From Bacteroidota bacterium (GTDB lineage: Bacteria > Bacteroidota > Bacteroidia > Flavobacteriales_D > Crocinitomicaceae): a stretch of DNA of 64,000 nucleotides. Where the stretch lies: positions 1 to 64,000 of the forward strand of contig JACPUU010000006.1 in the NCBI GenBank assembly GCA_016192075.1, written 5' to 3'. This document shows positions 8,688 to 17,459 of the stretch, piece by piece. How positions within the stretch are numbered: the first letter of the stretch is position 1; each line of letters opens with the position of its first letter. The notes below the pieces were generated by a model, which made no database searches, was not told the origin of the DNA, and saw nothing but the letters and a program-made list of their open reading frames with translations. A program made the translations under genes and the position numbers.

Positions 8688-10540
8688 TGAACCCTGCGCT
8701 TATTCCACAAATAGAATGCATACAAAGTTACCATTTTATCAGTATGATTCTCACCGCCCTGATGACGATTGACGTATTTTTGAAAGAAGGACTTGTTCAA
8801 CCATTCAGGCAGATCTTGTAAACTATTATCCAACTCCGTTTTCATGCGGTTTCTGAACCATTCGCCAATAGGCACACCAAAGCCCATTTTTGTGCGGTGA
8901 ATGTCTTCTTCAGGCAGGTATTTTTGAGCAATTTCTTTGGTAATTGATTTGGGAATTCCCCGGTGAATCAGTTCCTGATCCGGAATTTGAGCCGCAAACC
9001 GTACCAGGTCACGATCGAGAAAAGGAGACCTGACTTCAAGACTGTTCATCATGGAAGCCCGGTCAATTTTAACCAGGTAATCATTTACCAGCCGGGTGTG
9101 TAACGACCCGGTCATCACAGCTCCCAGGATAGAACCGGACTGCTGCCTGGCATCCTGCCAGATACGGCCAAATTCCTGCTCCACAAAACCGGTTGTATCA
9201 CCCATGAGTTCAAACAGCTCAGCGGGATCAAATCCCATGTTATTCCGGTGAAGCAGCATGGGTTCAGGCAAATTAAACCCATACTTAAACAGCTCCGCTG
9301 CAAACTTTGTCCGGGCCGATTTAATGCCACTTTTATGCATTAGCTCCAGCAGTTTCAGAAACCCTTTCTTGGAAGCATATTTGTCCAGCCGCGAGGCGAA
9401 ATAATATTCGTAGTATCCTCCAAAAATTTCATCACCGCCGTCACCGCTCAGGGCCACTTTTTCATGTTTTGAAATGGCCTTGCAGATAATGGCCGATGGT
9501 AAAACGGATGAATCAGCAAAAGGCTCTCCGCATTCTTCAAAAATGTGCTGAATTTCAGATACGCTCAATTCATCCAGTAAAATTTCATGGTGATTGGTAT
9601 TCCATTTCTCCGCTACTTTTTTTGCAAAAACCGATTCATCAAAACGCTGATCAGAATACCCTACGGTATACGTATTAACGGGCTTACTGCTGTTTTTAGC
9701 CATGAGCGCTACTACCAGTGACGAATCAATACCTCCACTCAAAAAAGCTGAAATTCCGACATCAGAAACCATTCTTTTTTTAACTGCCCGTTCCAACAGC
9801 CGCTCTGTTTCTTCGAGAATTTCAGTCCGTGAGATTTTTAGTTTGGCCCGGTAATCCGGTTTAAAATAGGTGACCTTTTTTTCTCCGGCAACCGAAAAGT
9901 GATGGTATGAACCCGGAGCTATTTTATACACATTGTTGTAAATGCTTAAATGCTCTGGTGTGCTGAGTTCACAAAAATACCAGGCCAGGGCATTGTGATT
10001 GAGCGTGAGTTTCAGCGGAAAATTTTCAAATGAGCGGATGTCAGAACTGAATATTATTTTTTTTTCTGAGGCATTCCAATGATAATAAAGCGGCTTTTTG
10101 CCAAACGGATCACGCACCAGGAAAAGCTGTTGTGATTCAAAATCGATCAAAGCAAAGGCAAACATGCCGTCGAGTTTTTCTACCAGTTTTTCAATACCAA
10201 ATTTTTCATACGCGGCCAGAATAACTTCGGTGTCTGACTTTGTGGAAAAGCTACAGCCCAGCAATTCCAGCTCGGTTTTCAATTCAGCGTAGTTGTATAT
10301 TTCACCGTTAAAAACAATTTCAGCTTTTCCGGAACCTGATTTCAACGGTTGGTTTGAACGGGCATCCAGGTCAATAATTGAAAGGCGGTAATGAAACAAT
10401 TTACCGGTAACAAAGCTGCGGTCAACCACGCTGACTCCTGTATGGTCAGGCCCGCGGAATTTGAGCGGGCTGTGAAATGCCAGATCTGTTACTCCCTGAA
10501 AAGGGGTACTAAACGAGAGGTATCCGGCTAGTCCACACAT
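8684..10540 (-). CDS. asnB: Asparagine-synthetase-like glutamine-dependent amidotransferase
   Basis: A 618-residue AsnB-type protein. The ATG at 10540 is chosen because processing then exposes the catalytic N-terminal cysteine (MCGLAGYLSF); an ATG 12 nt upstream would bury it. The class II glutaminase domain covers ~1-200 (FRGPDHTG, FNGEIYN), and the synthetase domain has the PP-loop SGGIDSS at ~268-274 and SGDGGDEIFGG further on. Because it lies in a polysaccharide cluster beside the amidination genes, it may convert a uronic acid carboxylate to an amide, as proposed for WbpS-type proteins, rather than make free asparagine. It overlaps the HisH-like gene by 4 nt. Confidence 0.85.
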   Translation of the reverse strand: MCGLAGYLSFSTPFQGVTDLAFHSPLKFRGPDHTGVSVVDRSFVTGKLFHYRLSIIDLDARSNQPLKSGSGKAEIVFNGEIYNYAELKTELELLGCSFSTKSDTEVILAAYEKFGIEKLVEKLDGMFAFALIDFESQQLFLVRDPFGKKPLYYHWNASEKKIIFSSDIRSFENFPLKLTLNHNALAWYFCELSTPEHLSIYNNVYKIAPGSYHHFSVAGEKKVTYFKPDYRAKLKISRTEILEETERLLERAVKKRMVSDVGISAFLSGGIDSSLVVALMAKNSSKPVNTYTVGYSDQRFDESVFAKKVAEKWNTNHHEILLDELSVSEIQHIFEECGEPFADSSVLPSAIICKAISKHEKVALSGDGGDEIFGGYYEYYFASRLDKYASKKGFLKLLELMHKSGIKSARTKFAAELFKYGFNLPEPMLLHRNNMGFDPAELFELMGDTTGFVEQEFGRIWQDARQQSGSILGAVMTGSLHTRLVNDYLVKIDRASMMNSLEVRSPFLDRDLVRFAAQIPDQELIHRGIPKSITKEIAQKYLPEEDIHRTKMGFGVPIGEWFRNRMKTELDNSLQDLPEWLNKSFFQKYVNRHQGGENHTDKMVTLYAFYLWNKRRVQ

Positions 10541-10566
10541 ATCAATTTTCAAAGGTGACTGATCTG

Positions 10567-11580
10567 TTAACTAAGATTAGTTCGCTTTTTTGAGCGACCT
10601 AATTTTAGTTTAATATAATGCTTAATAATAACCTGCCTTTTTCCATCCGCATAAAATCCTCCAGGCACAACTGAAAGTTTCCGTCTGAACAACACCACAT
10701 CCCTCAATGTACACTTTTTTATCCGGAAAAATTGTTCTACAATACAGTCTCTTAAAAAGGGAATAAGCAGCTCCAGTTCATTTTGTTTACAAACAGTTCT
10801 GAAATCATGGAATAAACTTACAATCGCACCCGGTTCAGCTGAATATATCTTCTCAACCATTTCCCCCGCTTTACTTTCAGAAATTGCGGGTAATAAAAAA
10901 GTAAGATAATCTTTGGCAATACGTTTGGAATTATCAATCTGACGGTCCCTGTTCGTTTTGGTAAAATTGTTTCCGTGATCACGGTATTTCAGAAGTGCGG
11001 ACGGAATATTGGTCACGGACAGATTATGTTGAATAGCTTCAGTCCAGAAGCGATAATCTTCTGATCCGTAAAATTCCTGCCTGTATAAAATTCCACTTGA
11101 AATAATGACTTCCCTTCGCATCATTACAGAAGGGTGAATGAGCCTGTTTTTAAAAATCAACCCCCACTTGATTTCCTGTCCAGACGACAAAGAATGATAT
11201 GGCTTTTCACCAGTCTTGTCATTGAAAATAACAATCCCTGTTCCAACAATTGCAATATGTGAATTTTGCTCTAAAAAATGTACCTGTTTCTCCAAACGAT
11301 CGGGCATGGATATATCGTCCGAATCCATACGCGCAATGTATTTTCCTTTGGATTCAGTAATACCGGCATTGAGCCAATGCAGGTATCCTTTATTCTGATC
11401 AGAATGAATGAGCCTGATTCGCGGATCAGTATATTGTTGCAGTATTGCAAGTGATCCGTCAGTTGAACCGTCATTGAAAATCAGAAATTCAAAATTGGTA
11501 TAGGTTTGATTCAGCATGCTTTCAACTGTTTCCTTCAGAAACTTTTCCGCATTATAAACCGGCATAATAATACTTACCAT
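10567..11580 (-). CDS. Glycosyltransferase family 2
   Basis: A GT-A glycosyltransferase of 337 residues when started at the ATG at 11580 (MVSIIMPVYNAEKF). A longer frame reaches 11673 but would overlap the methyltransferase by 86 nt and add a non-GT2 N-terminus, so it is rejected. Key motifs are FNDGSTDGS (D37, D41) and MDSDDIS (D86-D89). The C-terminal ~100 residues are basic and helical. It lies 7 nt after the methyltransferase gene and 26 nt before asnB. Confidence 0.9.
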   Translation of the reverse strand: MVSIIMPVYNAEKFLKETVESMLNQTYTNFEFLIFNDGSTDGSLAILQQYTDPRIRLIHSDQNKGYLHWLNAGITESKGKYIARMDSDDISMPDRLEKQVHFLEQNSHIAIVGTGIVIFNDKTGEKPYHSLSSGQEIKWGLIFKNRLIHPSVMMRREVIISSGILYRQEFYGSEDYRFWTEAIQHNLSVTNIPSALLKYRDHGNNFTKTNRDRQIDNSKRIAKDYLTFLLPAISESKAGEMVEKIYSAEPGAIVSLFHDFRTVCKQNELELLIPFLRDCIVEQFFRIKKCTLRDVVLFRRKLSVVPGGFYADGKRQVIIKHYIKLKLGRSKKRTNLS

Positions 11581-11587
11581 CCGTATT

Positions 11588-12301
11588 TTATTTTCTGAAT
11601 CCAAGGCGTTTTGCAATTGTTTTCCCAAGAATTGAAAATGCAAGTCTGAAACCTTCCCTTCCCTCAGTGACACTGTTCAATTGTTTCCGGTTTGCCAGAT
11701 AGAGATCAGGATGTACCAGGTTGTATTTTGACGTATCAGATTTTTCCTCTGGGGCGCCCTTTTCAAACAGCAACATATTCTGCCGGTACCACCATTGAAT
11801 ATTCTCATTGCTCCAGATTAAGGGTCTGATGGTGTCCTTTGGTTGAAACCCTCTGCTTTTAAATTTTTCAATCCAATAGGATGGCCACTGTTCATTCACG
11901 TGTCCCTGGCCTCCCTGGAACGGAATTGCTGCACTGAATAATATCAAATCGCTACAGGTAATCAACGAATCAATTAGCTGGTCAGCATTTTCTGCACTTA
12001 TGTGTTCTGCTACTTCCAGGCAAAGTGCCAGGTCATATTTTTTAGGTGACAAATAAGGTGTTGAAAGATCATGACCAACCAGGTATTGACGGTTCACATA
12101 AATTTTGCTTTCGCTGAGAATGTAGCTATTATCGACACCAAGAACTTCACAACCCTGATTTTGAAATACACTGAGCCAGCCTCCCAGACCACAACCAATA
12201 TCAATGACCGACTGAATAGCATAATTCTGACTAAGTATATCTGCAACAATCTTTGCATCCGACTCACGATACGTTTCCAGACTGTACTCGAATTTATTCA
12301 T
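11588..12301 (-). CDS. Class I SAM-dependent methyltransferase
   Basis: A 237-residue Rossmann-fold methyltransferase. Motif I is VIDIGCGLGGW (32-42), the ribose-binding acidic residue is D57 in LGVDNS, and motif IV is LALCLEVAEHI (about 92-102). The general fold resembles UbiE/Coq5-type enzymes found in glycan loci, where they methylate sugars. It is separated from the acyltransferase gene by 70 nt and may be expressed from the same operon. The acceptor is unknown. Confidence 0.85.
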   Translation of the reverse strand: MNKFEYSLETYRESDAKIVADILSQNYAIQSVIDIGCGLGGWLSVFQNQGCEVLGVDNSYILSESKIYVNRQYLVGHDLSTPYLSPKKYDLALCLEVAEHISAENADQLIDSLITCSDLILFSAAIPFQGGQGHVNEQWPSYWIEKFKSRGFQPKDTIRPLIWSNENIQWWYRQNMLLFEKGAPEEKSDTSKYNLVHPDLYLANRKQLNSVTEGREGFRLAFSILGKTIAKRLGFRK

Positions 12302-12371
12302 TTAAGCAGTTTTGAAGCATACGCGAATTTACGCAATTAAACAGGTCAGTTAATAACTTTTTCACGAAAGT

Positions 12372-13373
12372 CTAGTTCGGGGTAACCTGCGATGGTTTTT
12401 TCAGCCATTTTCTGCGGAGATAATCCATTGCCGGCTTCTCAATAAAATAATGCATTCCGGTGGCTGTGATCAGTGAAAGTACAAAAGCGATCAAAAATTC
12501 TGACCATAGTGTCAGACTGAGTACATTCATTACAATAAAACCAAGGCAGGTATGAACGAGGTACAACGGATATGAAACCGCGCCGATGAACAGCAGAATA
12601 CGTACCTTAAGAAAGGTCAGTCTATTTAACACTAACAGAAAAAACAAACCGTAAAATAACGTAATAATCAGCGCAGATACGGTATTGTAGGAGTACCAAA
12701 CGAAGACAACGGACAACAACAGCGTTATCTGAAAAAGAGTAAAAGCCGTTCCTGTTTCGCGAGCTTTTTTCCATCGGTAGAACTGTATTCCGGCAATAAA
12801 AAACACACCGTATCTCAGGTTAAACAGCTCCTGAAATGGTAGCGGAATATCCAGAAACGGGCAGACAAAAATAAATCCCATCCAAAATAAAAAAACCGCA
12901 TCAAAATATTCTCTTTTGTTAACGGCAAGCACCATGGCAATTAAGAGATAAAAAGAAAGTTCGGGAAATAAACTCCAATATGCCGGATCAACATTTGGAA
13001 TATCAAAGAGTTCCTGAGTCATCGTAAAATTGAACAACATTGCTTTCCAGGATACTTCGAGGCCGGGGAGACCAAAAACGGTTACAATGACGGATGTAAA
13101 AATGATAGCAAACCAGTATCCCGGAAAAAGCCTGGTCAACCGCAAAAGAAGAAATGTCTTTGCTGATCTGGTTCTTTCAATCGTCATAAAAATTACAAAA
13201 CCGCTGATCATAAAAAACAGCTCTACTCCCAGGCGGCCATAGCGGAAATTAAACGCGGGAATTGGACTGCCCGAATATTCATAATACCGATATGTATAAT
13301 GGAACAGAACAACCAAAAGCACCCCAATGCCCCGAAGCGCATCAAGTTCACTAATCCTTTGATTTGTTGTCAT
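12372..13373 (-). CDS. Acyltransferase family 3 (integral membrane, OafA-like)
   Basis: A 333-residue multi-pass membrane protein starting ISELDALRGIGVLLVVLFHY, the hallmark of acyltransferase-3 proteins, including the conserved histidine in the first helix (H25). About ten hydrophobic segments follow (for example FYLLIAMVLAV and LFYGLFFLLVLN). Such enzymes O-acetylate polysaccharide or lipid-linked sugars at the inner membrane. Its start overlaps the end of the flippase gene by 23 nt, so it follows wzx in one transcript. Confidence 0.9.
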   Translation of the reverse strand: MTTNQRISELDALRGIGVLLVVLFHYTYRYYEYSGSPIPAFNFRYGRLGVELFFMISGFVIFMTIERTRSAKTFLLLRLTRLFPGYWFAIIFTSVIVTVFGLPGLEVSWKAMLFNFTMTQELFDIPNVDPAYWSLFPELSFYLLIAMVLAVNKREYFDAVFLFWMGFIFVCPFLDIPLPFQELFNLRYGVFFIAGIQFYRWKKARETGTAFTLFQITLLLSVVFVWYSYNTVSALIITLFYGLFFLLVLNRLTFLKVRILLFIGAVSYPLYLVHTCLGFIVMNVLSLTLWSEFLIAFVLSLITATGMHYFIEKPAMDYLRRKWLKKPSQVTPN

Positions 13374-14814
13374 TAATCACCAGCGTTTTTAGTTTTTTAA
13401 TATCGGTCAAATCAAATAAACCCATTTTGACTAAAATAACGGCATAAACAAGCACCAATAAAACCTTAATAAAAAAGGTCTGCCAAAAATCAGGGAAAAC
13501 CAATGGAACAATATAACCACCCAAGCAAACCAATACCAGGAACAAAATCATCCCAACTGCAATTCTGCCATACGGCAGCTCAATTTTAAAATACCGGTTA
13601 GAGATTACAAAAAGAACTATGTTGTTGAAAGCAACACTGATCAATGTTGAAAGGGCAGATCCCAACATTCCGGATTCCTGGATAAAAAGATAATTAAGTC
13701 CTATATTCAGGAGTGATGAACAAACAACAACCAGTGCAATGGTGATAGTGCGGTTATTGAGGTTAAGTCCCGGAGCAAACATCATAATTCCACTAAACAA
13801 TACAGATACATAAAGTACAGGCATAATTAACGCTGCACCGTAATACTGCTCATTCGTAAAAACAACCAGTGTTTCGTATGAAAAAGCACTGATAATCAAG
13901 ACGCCAAACGTACCCAATGAGAAATACAATTTGGCAATTCGGGCTAACCCTACACGACTCGATTCCAGGTGATGTTTTTCATACAAAATAGGACCAATAG
14001 CCATTGAAAAACCGGTGATAATTAAGGTCACCACCGAAGAAAATTTTGCACCCGTTCCGTAAATTCCCAGCTGCGCAGAATCGAGATATTCATTGATAAA
14101 AATCCGGTCGGTATAATTGAGCAGCCAGTAAGATAACCCTGCAGGAACCAATGGAATTGAGAAGCGAAGTAACAACTGTAATTGTCTTTTTCCGATCAGC
14201 GGTTTTATTTCATTCCTGAGCAGGAACATTTGAATAAAAAGTAAAATAGGGGCGACAATGATAGCGGCGTAATAGACACCTATAAGTCCATAATCAAGCC
14301 CTATCACAAACAAAAGTGTCAGCAAAATATTGGACAAAGCATGAATAAACGAGAGCAGTGTAAACTGTTTGGTTTTCCGGATGGACCGGAAATACAAACC
14401 CTGAATATAAAAGATCCCGTTAAGCACTACTGTAAGTATTGCAAGATCAAATAAGTTCTCTGGAATTTTTACATCCGATGAAATGATATTAATAAAAAAA
14501 GTATCTGCAAAAAAAACGAGTGTTCCAAAAAGCAGGTAAATGATAACCGTAAAACTGATTGCGGTTGATGCAAAAATTTTCTTTTCGGTCAAATCAATAG
14601 TACCATCACTGACATAGCGGGTAAGGCCCTGCCCGAGTTGAAGCGAAACAAATGCGGTAAAAAAACCTCCGTAAACGGCAATGATATCCAGAATTCCAAA
14701 CTCTGAGGGAGAAAAATAGGCGGTATATAAGGGGATTAATAAAAGACTTAACGCACTTGTCAATACACTTGCCAGTGTATATAATCCGCCTTCTTTGAGT
14801 AAATCCCTGAGCAT
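13351..14814 (-). CDS. Polysaccharide flippase (Wzx/MATE-like oligosaccharide transporter)
   Basis: A 487-residue membrane protein with about 12-14 hydrophobic segments and the N-terminal pattern GGLYTLASVLTSALSLLLIP typical of polysaccharide_synt exporters. It would flip the undecaprenyl-linked repeat unit across the inner membrane. It is the first gene of the minus-strand polysaccharide operon and is divergent from rdgB with 105 nt between the two starts, so the operon promoter probably lies at 14815-14919. No Wzy-type polymerase was recognised in the window. Confidence 0.9.
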   Translation of the reverse strand: MLRDLLKEGGLYTLASVLTSALSLLLIPLYTAYFSPSEFGILDIIAVYGGFFTAFVSLQLGQGLTRYVSDGTIDLTEKKIFASTAISFTVIIYLLFGTLVFFADTFFINIISSDVKIPENLFDLAILTVVLNGIFYIQGLYFRSIRKTKQFTLLSFIHALSNILLTLLFVIGLDYGLIGVYYAAIIVAPILLFIQMFLLRNEIKPLIGKRQLQLLLRFSIPLVPAGLSYWLLNYTDRIFINEYLDSAQLGIYGTGAKFSSVVTLIITGFSMAIGPILYEKHHLESSRVGLARIAKLYFSLGTFGVLIISAFSYETLVVFTNEQYYGAALIMPVLYVSVLFSGIMMFAPGLNLNNRTITIALVVVCSSLLNIGLNYLFIQESGMLGSALSTLISVAFNNIVLFVISNRYFKIELPYGRIAVGMILFLVLVCLGGYIVPLVFPDFWQTFFIKVLLVLVYAVILVKMGLFDLTDIKKLKTLVINDNKSKD

Positions 14815-14897
14815 GTAGTAAACCGGAAATTTAGCGAATTATCTTTACCGTCAAGCCAATCTGCTCAGCAATTTTCACGCATGTAATCAGAAAGAAG

Positions 14898-14905
14898 TAG
14901 TTTTG
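14898..14905 (+). promoter_or_regulatory. Candidate -7 promoter box for rdgB
   Basis: TAGTTTTG fits the Bacteroidota -7 consensus TAnnTTTG and lies 14 nt before the rdgB start. A clear -33 TTG at the usual spacing was not seen. Confidence 0.45.
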
Positions 14906-14919
14906 CACAAATACACGCC

Positions 14920-15507
14920 ATGAACCTAGTCTTTGCTACACAAAACAGAAACAAAGCCGCTGAAATTCAAAAAATGGTACCCGCCGGTATTACGGTTCAA
15001 ACCCTTCAGGATATTCAGTGTAACGATGATATTGCTGAAACAGGTTCTACACTTGAAGAAAATGCGTTGCTCAAAGCGCGTTATATCTACAATAAATTCG
15101 GCGTTAACTGCTTTGCAGATGATACCGGACTTGAGGTTGAAGCACTGCAGGGGCGGCCCGGTGTATTATCAGCCCGCTATGCCGGTGAATCCAAAGACGC
15201 CGGTGACAACATGAACCTGGTACTGGAACAATTACTGCATGAATCTAACCGGAAAGCGCGGTTCAGAACCGTTATTGCGCTTATTCTGGATGGCAAAGAA
15301 CACCTTTTTGAAGGCATTGTCAATGGGTACATTACAGTATCTATGTCAGGTACAGGAGGTTTTGGCTACGATCCGATTTTTAAACCCGAAGGCTTTGAGG
15401 GCACGTTTGCCGAAATGACCGCAGATGAAAAAAATAAAATCTCTCACCGCGGGCTGGCGGTTAATGCCTTGATCGGTTTTTTGAAAACACATACAAATCA
15501 CCCCTGA
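14920..15507 (+). CDS. rdgB: XTP/dITP diphosphatase (RdgB/HAM1 family)
   Basis: Cleaves non-canonical purine nucleoside triphosphates (ITP, dITP, XTP) to monophosphates so that they are kept out of DNA and RNA. The 195-residue protein has the N-terminal substrate loop FATQNRNKAAEI, the metal-binding stretch CFADDTGLEVEAL, RPGVLSARYAGE, the C-terminal signature GFGYDPIF, and SHR near residue 176. Length and motifs are complete. It is divergent from the polysaccharide operon and is probably a one-gene unit. Confidence 0.95.
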   Translation: MNLVFATQNRNKAAEIQKMVPAGITVQTLQDIQCNDDIAETGSTLEENALLKARYIYNKFGVNCFADDTGLEVEALQGRPGVLSARYAGESKDAGDNMNLVLEQLLHESNRKARFRTVIALILDGKEHLFEGIVNGYITVSMSGTGGFGYDPIFKPEGFEGTFAEMTADEKNKISHRGLAVNALIGFLKTHTNHP

Positions 15508-15562
15508 AACAAGCCTATTTAGTGCTGATTAAGTCCCGATAAAAAAATTAACGACTAAAAAA

Positions 15563-15578
15563 TATACCAATCGGTATA
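15563..15578. promoter_or_regulatory. TetR-family operator upstream of tetR gene
   Basis: TATACCAATCGGTATA is an inverted repeat (TATACC-N4-GGTATA). It ends 6 nt before the -7 box at 15585 and 34 nt before the regulator ATG. The same half sites recur at 16227-16242 before the hydrolase gene, so the regulator probably controls both itself and the hydrolase. Confidence 0.8.
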
Positions 15579-15584
15579 ATTCCA

Positions 15585-15592
15585 TACCTTTG
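15585..15592 (+). promoter_or_regulatory. -7 promoter box of tetR gene
   Basis: TACCTTTG matches TAnnTTTG exactly. Transcription would begin around 15598-15600, which favours the ATG at 15613 over the in-frame TTG at 15601. The operator lies inside the -33/-7 spacer region. Confidence 0.65.
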
Positions 15593-15612
15593 TACCGGAT
15601 TTGATTTTAGAC

Positions 15613-16209
15613 ATGCGTTCAAAAGCACAACAAACATCCGAATACATTATCCAGAAAGTCGCCCCGATTTTCAATAAGCACGGCTATTACGGAACATCCA
15701 TGGCCGACCTGGTGGAAGCAACGGGTTTGACCAAGGGAGCCATTTATGGTAATTTCAAGAACAAAGAAGAACTGGCTTTTATCGCTTTCCGGTATAACGT
15801 AGAGCGGGTGGTATTAAAGATCCGCGAAGAGCTTTCAGGAATTACCTCACCGCTGCAGCAGCTTTACGGACTCACTAATTTTTACCGCACATACAAAACA
15901 TACACCTTTGAGTATGGCGGATGCCCCATTCTGAACATTGGAGTAGATTCCAAAGACCAGAACCCTGAGTTGCTGGAACGCGTGCAGGAAGTAATACTGC
16001 GGCTGCAGGGATACATTACCAAAATGATTCAGAACGGTATTGATGCCGGCGAAATACGACGCGAAATAAACCCCAAAACATACGCCCGAAAATTTTTTAC
16101 GCTGATTGAAGGCGCTGTATTTATGACTGCTACCATGAATGACGATTCTTACATCCAGGAAATGATGGCACACATTGACGGCATTATCGGGCGCGAACTG
16201 GCAGTATAA
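15613..16209 (+). CDS. TetR family transcriptional regulator
   Basis: A 198-residue repressor. An in-frame TTG at 15601 would add four residues, but the ATG at 15613 fits the promoter better. The N-terminal helix-turn-helix covers roughly residues 7-54 (FNKHGYYGTSMADLVEATGL, then KGAIYGNFKNKEELA), matching the TetR_N domain. The C-terminal ligand domain resembles the AcrR/YcdC-like group. Matching palindromes before this gene and before the adjacent hydrolase gene point to autorepression and control of the hydrolase. The inducer is unknown. Confidence 0.9.
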   Translation: MRSKAQQTSEYIIQKVAPIFNKHGYYGTSMADLVEATGLTKGAIYGNFKNKEELAFIAFRYNVERVVLKIREELSGITSPLQQLYGLTNFYRTYKTYTFEYGGCPILNIGVDSKDQNPELLERVQEVILRLQGYITKMIQNGIDAGEIRREINPKTYARKFFTLIEGAVFMTATMNDDSYIQEMMAHIDGIIGRELAV

Positions 16210-16223
16210 AATTTTTTGAACAC

Positions 16224-16245
16224 AAATATACCGAACGGTATATTT
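16224..16245. promoter_or_regulatory. TetR-family operator overlapping the hydrolase promoter
   Basis: The core TATACCGAACGGTATA (16227-16242) extends by three more paired bases on each side. The right half doubles as a -7-like TATATTTT, with TTTG at 16215-16218 about 20 nt upstream as a -33 candidate. Repressor binding would directly block polymerase. Confidence 0.8.
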
Positions 16246-16267
16246 TTCTAACCCTAAAACAAAAACA

Positions 16268-17122
16268 ATGAATGCAGATCTGATTTTTTTAAAAACGTAC
16301 TTCGGCTGGACTTCTTTTGTAAATCCGGAGAAAGCAGCAACGAAGAGTTTCCGGCTTTTTCAGAAAGTGCGCCGGAAAGGAATCCGTGAACGGGAAGAAC
16401 ATTTTTTTGCCTTGTCACGCTCATTCCAGGTTCAGACAACAAAAGAACCGGTTGATTGTTTTGAACTGGGAAACCCTACAGGCGAAATAGTATTGCTCGT
16501 TCACGGGTGGGACTCTAACGCAGGCAGCATGTCTATGATTGCTCATGCCCTGGCCAAACAAAACAAACGGGTGATCAGCTTTAATTTACCGGGACATGCA
16601 TTTTCCAAATCAAGTTACACCAACCTGGTTGAGTGTAAAGATGCTTTTCTGGCGGTGCTGGATTATCTGAATCTGAAAGTGCCTTTCTCGGTTGTTGCAC
16701 ATTCATTTGGTTCAGCCGTTTCAACCTATGCCCTTTCAAAGTCAGATTATGAAATAGATAAATTGATTCTGCTGACGAATCCAAACAAAATTGAAACCAT
16801 TTTCAAAGATTTCAAAAATGTGATTGGCCTTGGAAACCGGGCTTATACAAGACTTCTGAAAATGTCACACGAACGGCTGGGTGAACCGCTTTCAAACCTG
16901 AGTGTGCAGGAAAATCTGAAAAAAATCAGGTACCGCAGCCTGCTGCTTATTCACGATAAATACGACAAGGTTCTGCCCTATTCACATTCTGCTGAAATCA
17001 ACAATGAAATTGAAAATGCACGATTAGTGACAATTGAAAACGTGGGGCACTATAAAATGTTATGGAATCCTGAAGTTATTGAACGCACCGTTGGTTTTGT
17101 AAACGGGAAAGAGGTGCATTGA
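16268..17122 (+). CDS. Alpha/beta hydrolase
   Basis: A 284-residue alpha/beta-hydrolase with oxyanion loop LLVHGWDSN (77-84), nucleophile elbow AHSFG (S146), acid D233 in HDKYDKVLPY and H261 in NVGHYKMLW: a full Ser-Asp-His triad. No signal peptide is seen, so it is probably cytoplasmic. The TetR gene lies 58 nt upstream and the promoter carries the same operator, so it is probably induced when the repressor binds its ligand. It could be an esterase or lactonase for that ligand; the substrate is not known. Confidence 0.88.
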   Translation: MNADLIFLKTYFGWTSFVNPEKAATKSFRLFQKVRRKGIREREEHFFALSRSFQVQTTKEPVDCFELGNPTGEIVLLVHGWDSNAGSMSMIAHALAKQNKRVISFNLPGHAFSKSSYTNLVECKDAFLAVLDYLNLKVPFSVVAHSFGSAVSTYALSKSDYEIDKLILLTNPNKIETIFKDFKNVIGLGNRAYTRLLKMSHERLGEPLSNLSVQENLKKIRYRSLLLIHDKYDKVLPYSHSAEINNEIENARLVTIENVGHYKMLWNPEVIERTVGFVNGKEVH

Positions 17123-17157
17123 GGTGTATAAAGTCCGTGTTTTGAACAATCTATAAA

Positions 17158-17306
17158 CCCTTTGTGAAACTTCTTTTGCTTTGTGAGCCTTTGTGGAATA
17201 ATTTAAGCAAAGAGTCCTTCCACAAAGCGCCACGAAGAAGGCACAAAAATCCACAAAGAACAATCCCCAAAACAAAGACCGGATCAATTTCATCGTCCGG
17301 TTTTTG
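17158..17306 (+). repeat. Dispersed intergenic repeat, copy B, ending in a hairpin terminator
   Basis: Starts CCCTTTGTGAAACTTC and includes the inverted arms CTTTGTGGAA and TTCCACAAAG. It ends with the hairpin CCGGA/TCCGG followed by TTTTT at 17279-17305, which can terminate the hydrolase transcript. It is about 90% identical by eye to copy C. Confidence 0.9.
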
Positions 17307-17331
17307 AAATAATTTGATATATTCGATTTGT

Positions 17332-17457
17332 ATGAAAACGATGTCCAATATTCTGAAGTGGGTTTTGATCATCTGCTTTTTTCCACTCTCAATGCTCTTT
17401 GTTGCGTATTTCAAACAAAGGAAAGCGTTGAAAGAATACTATCAAAAAGGGGAATAA
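17332..17457 (+). CDS. Small single-pass membrane protein (candidate)
   Basis: A 41-codon frame from ATG at 17332 to TAA. It begins MKTMSNILKWVLIICFF, has one hydrophobic helix (about residues 7-26) and a basic tail (KQRKALKEYYQKGE), the usual look of a small inner-membrane protein. It sits between two copies of the intergenic repeat with no clear promoter. Real expression is uncertain; the alternative is chance coding in an AT-rich spacer. Confidence 0.35.
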   Translation: MKTMSNILKWVLIICFFPLSMLFVAYFKQRKALKEYYQKGE

Positions 17458-17459
17458 TT

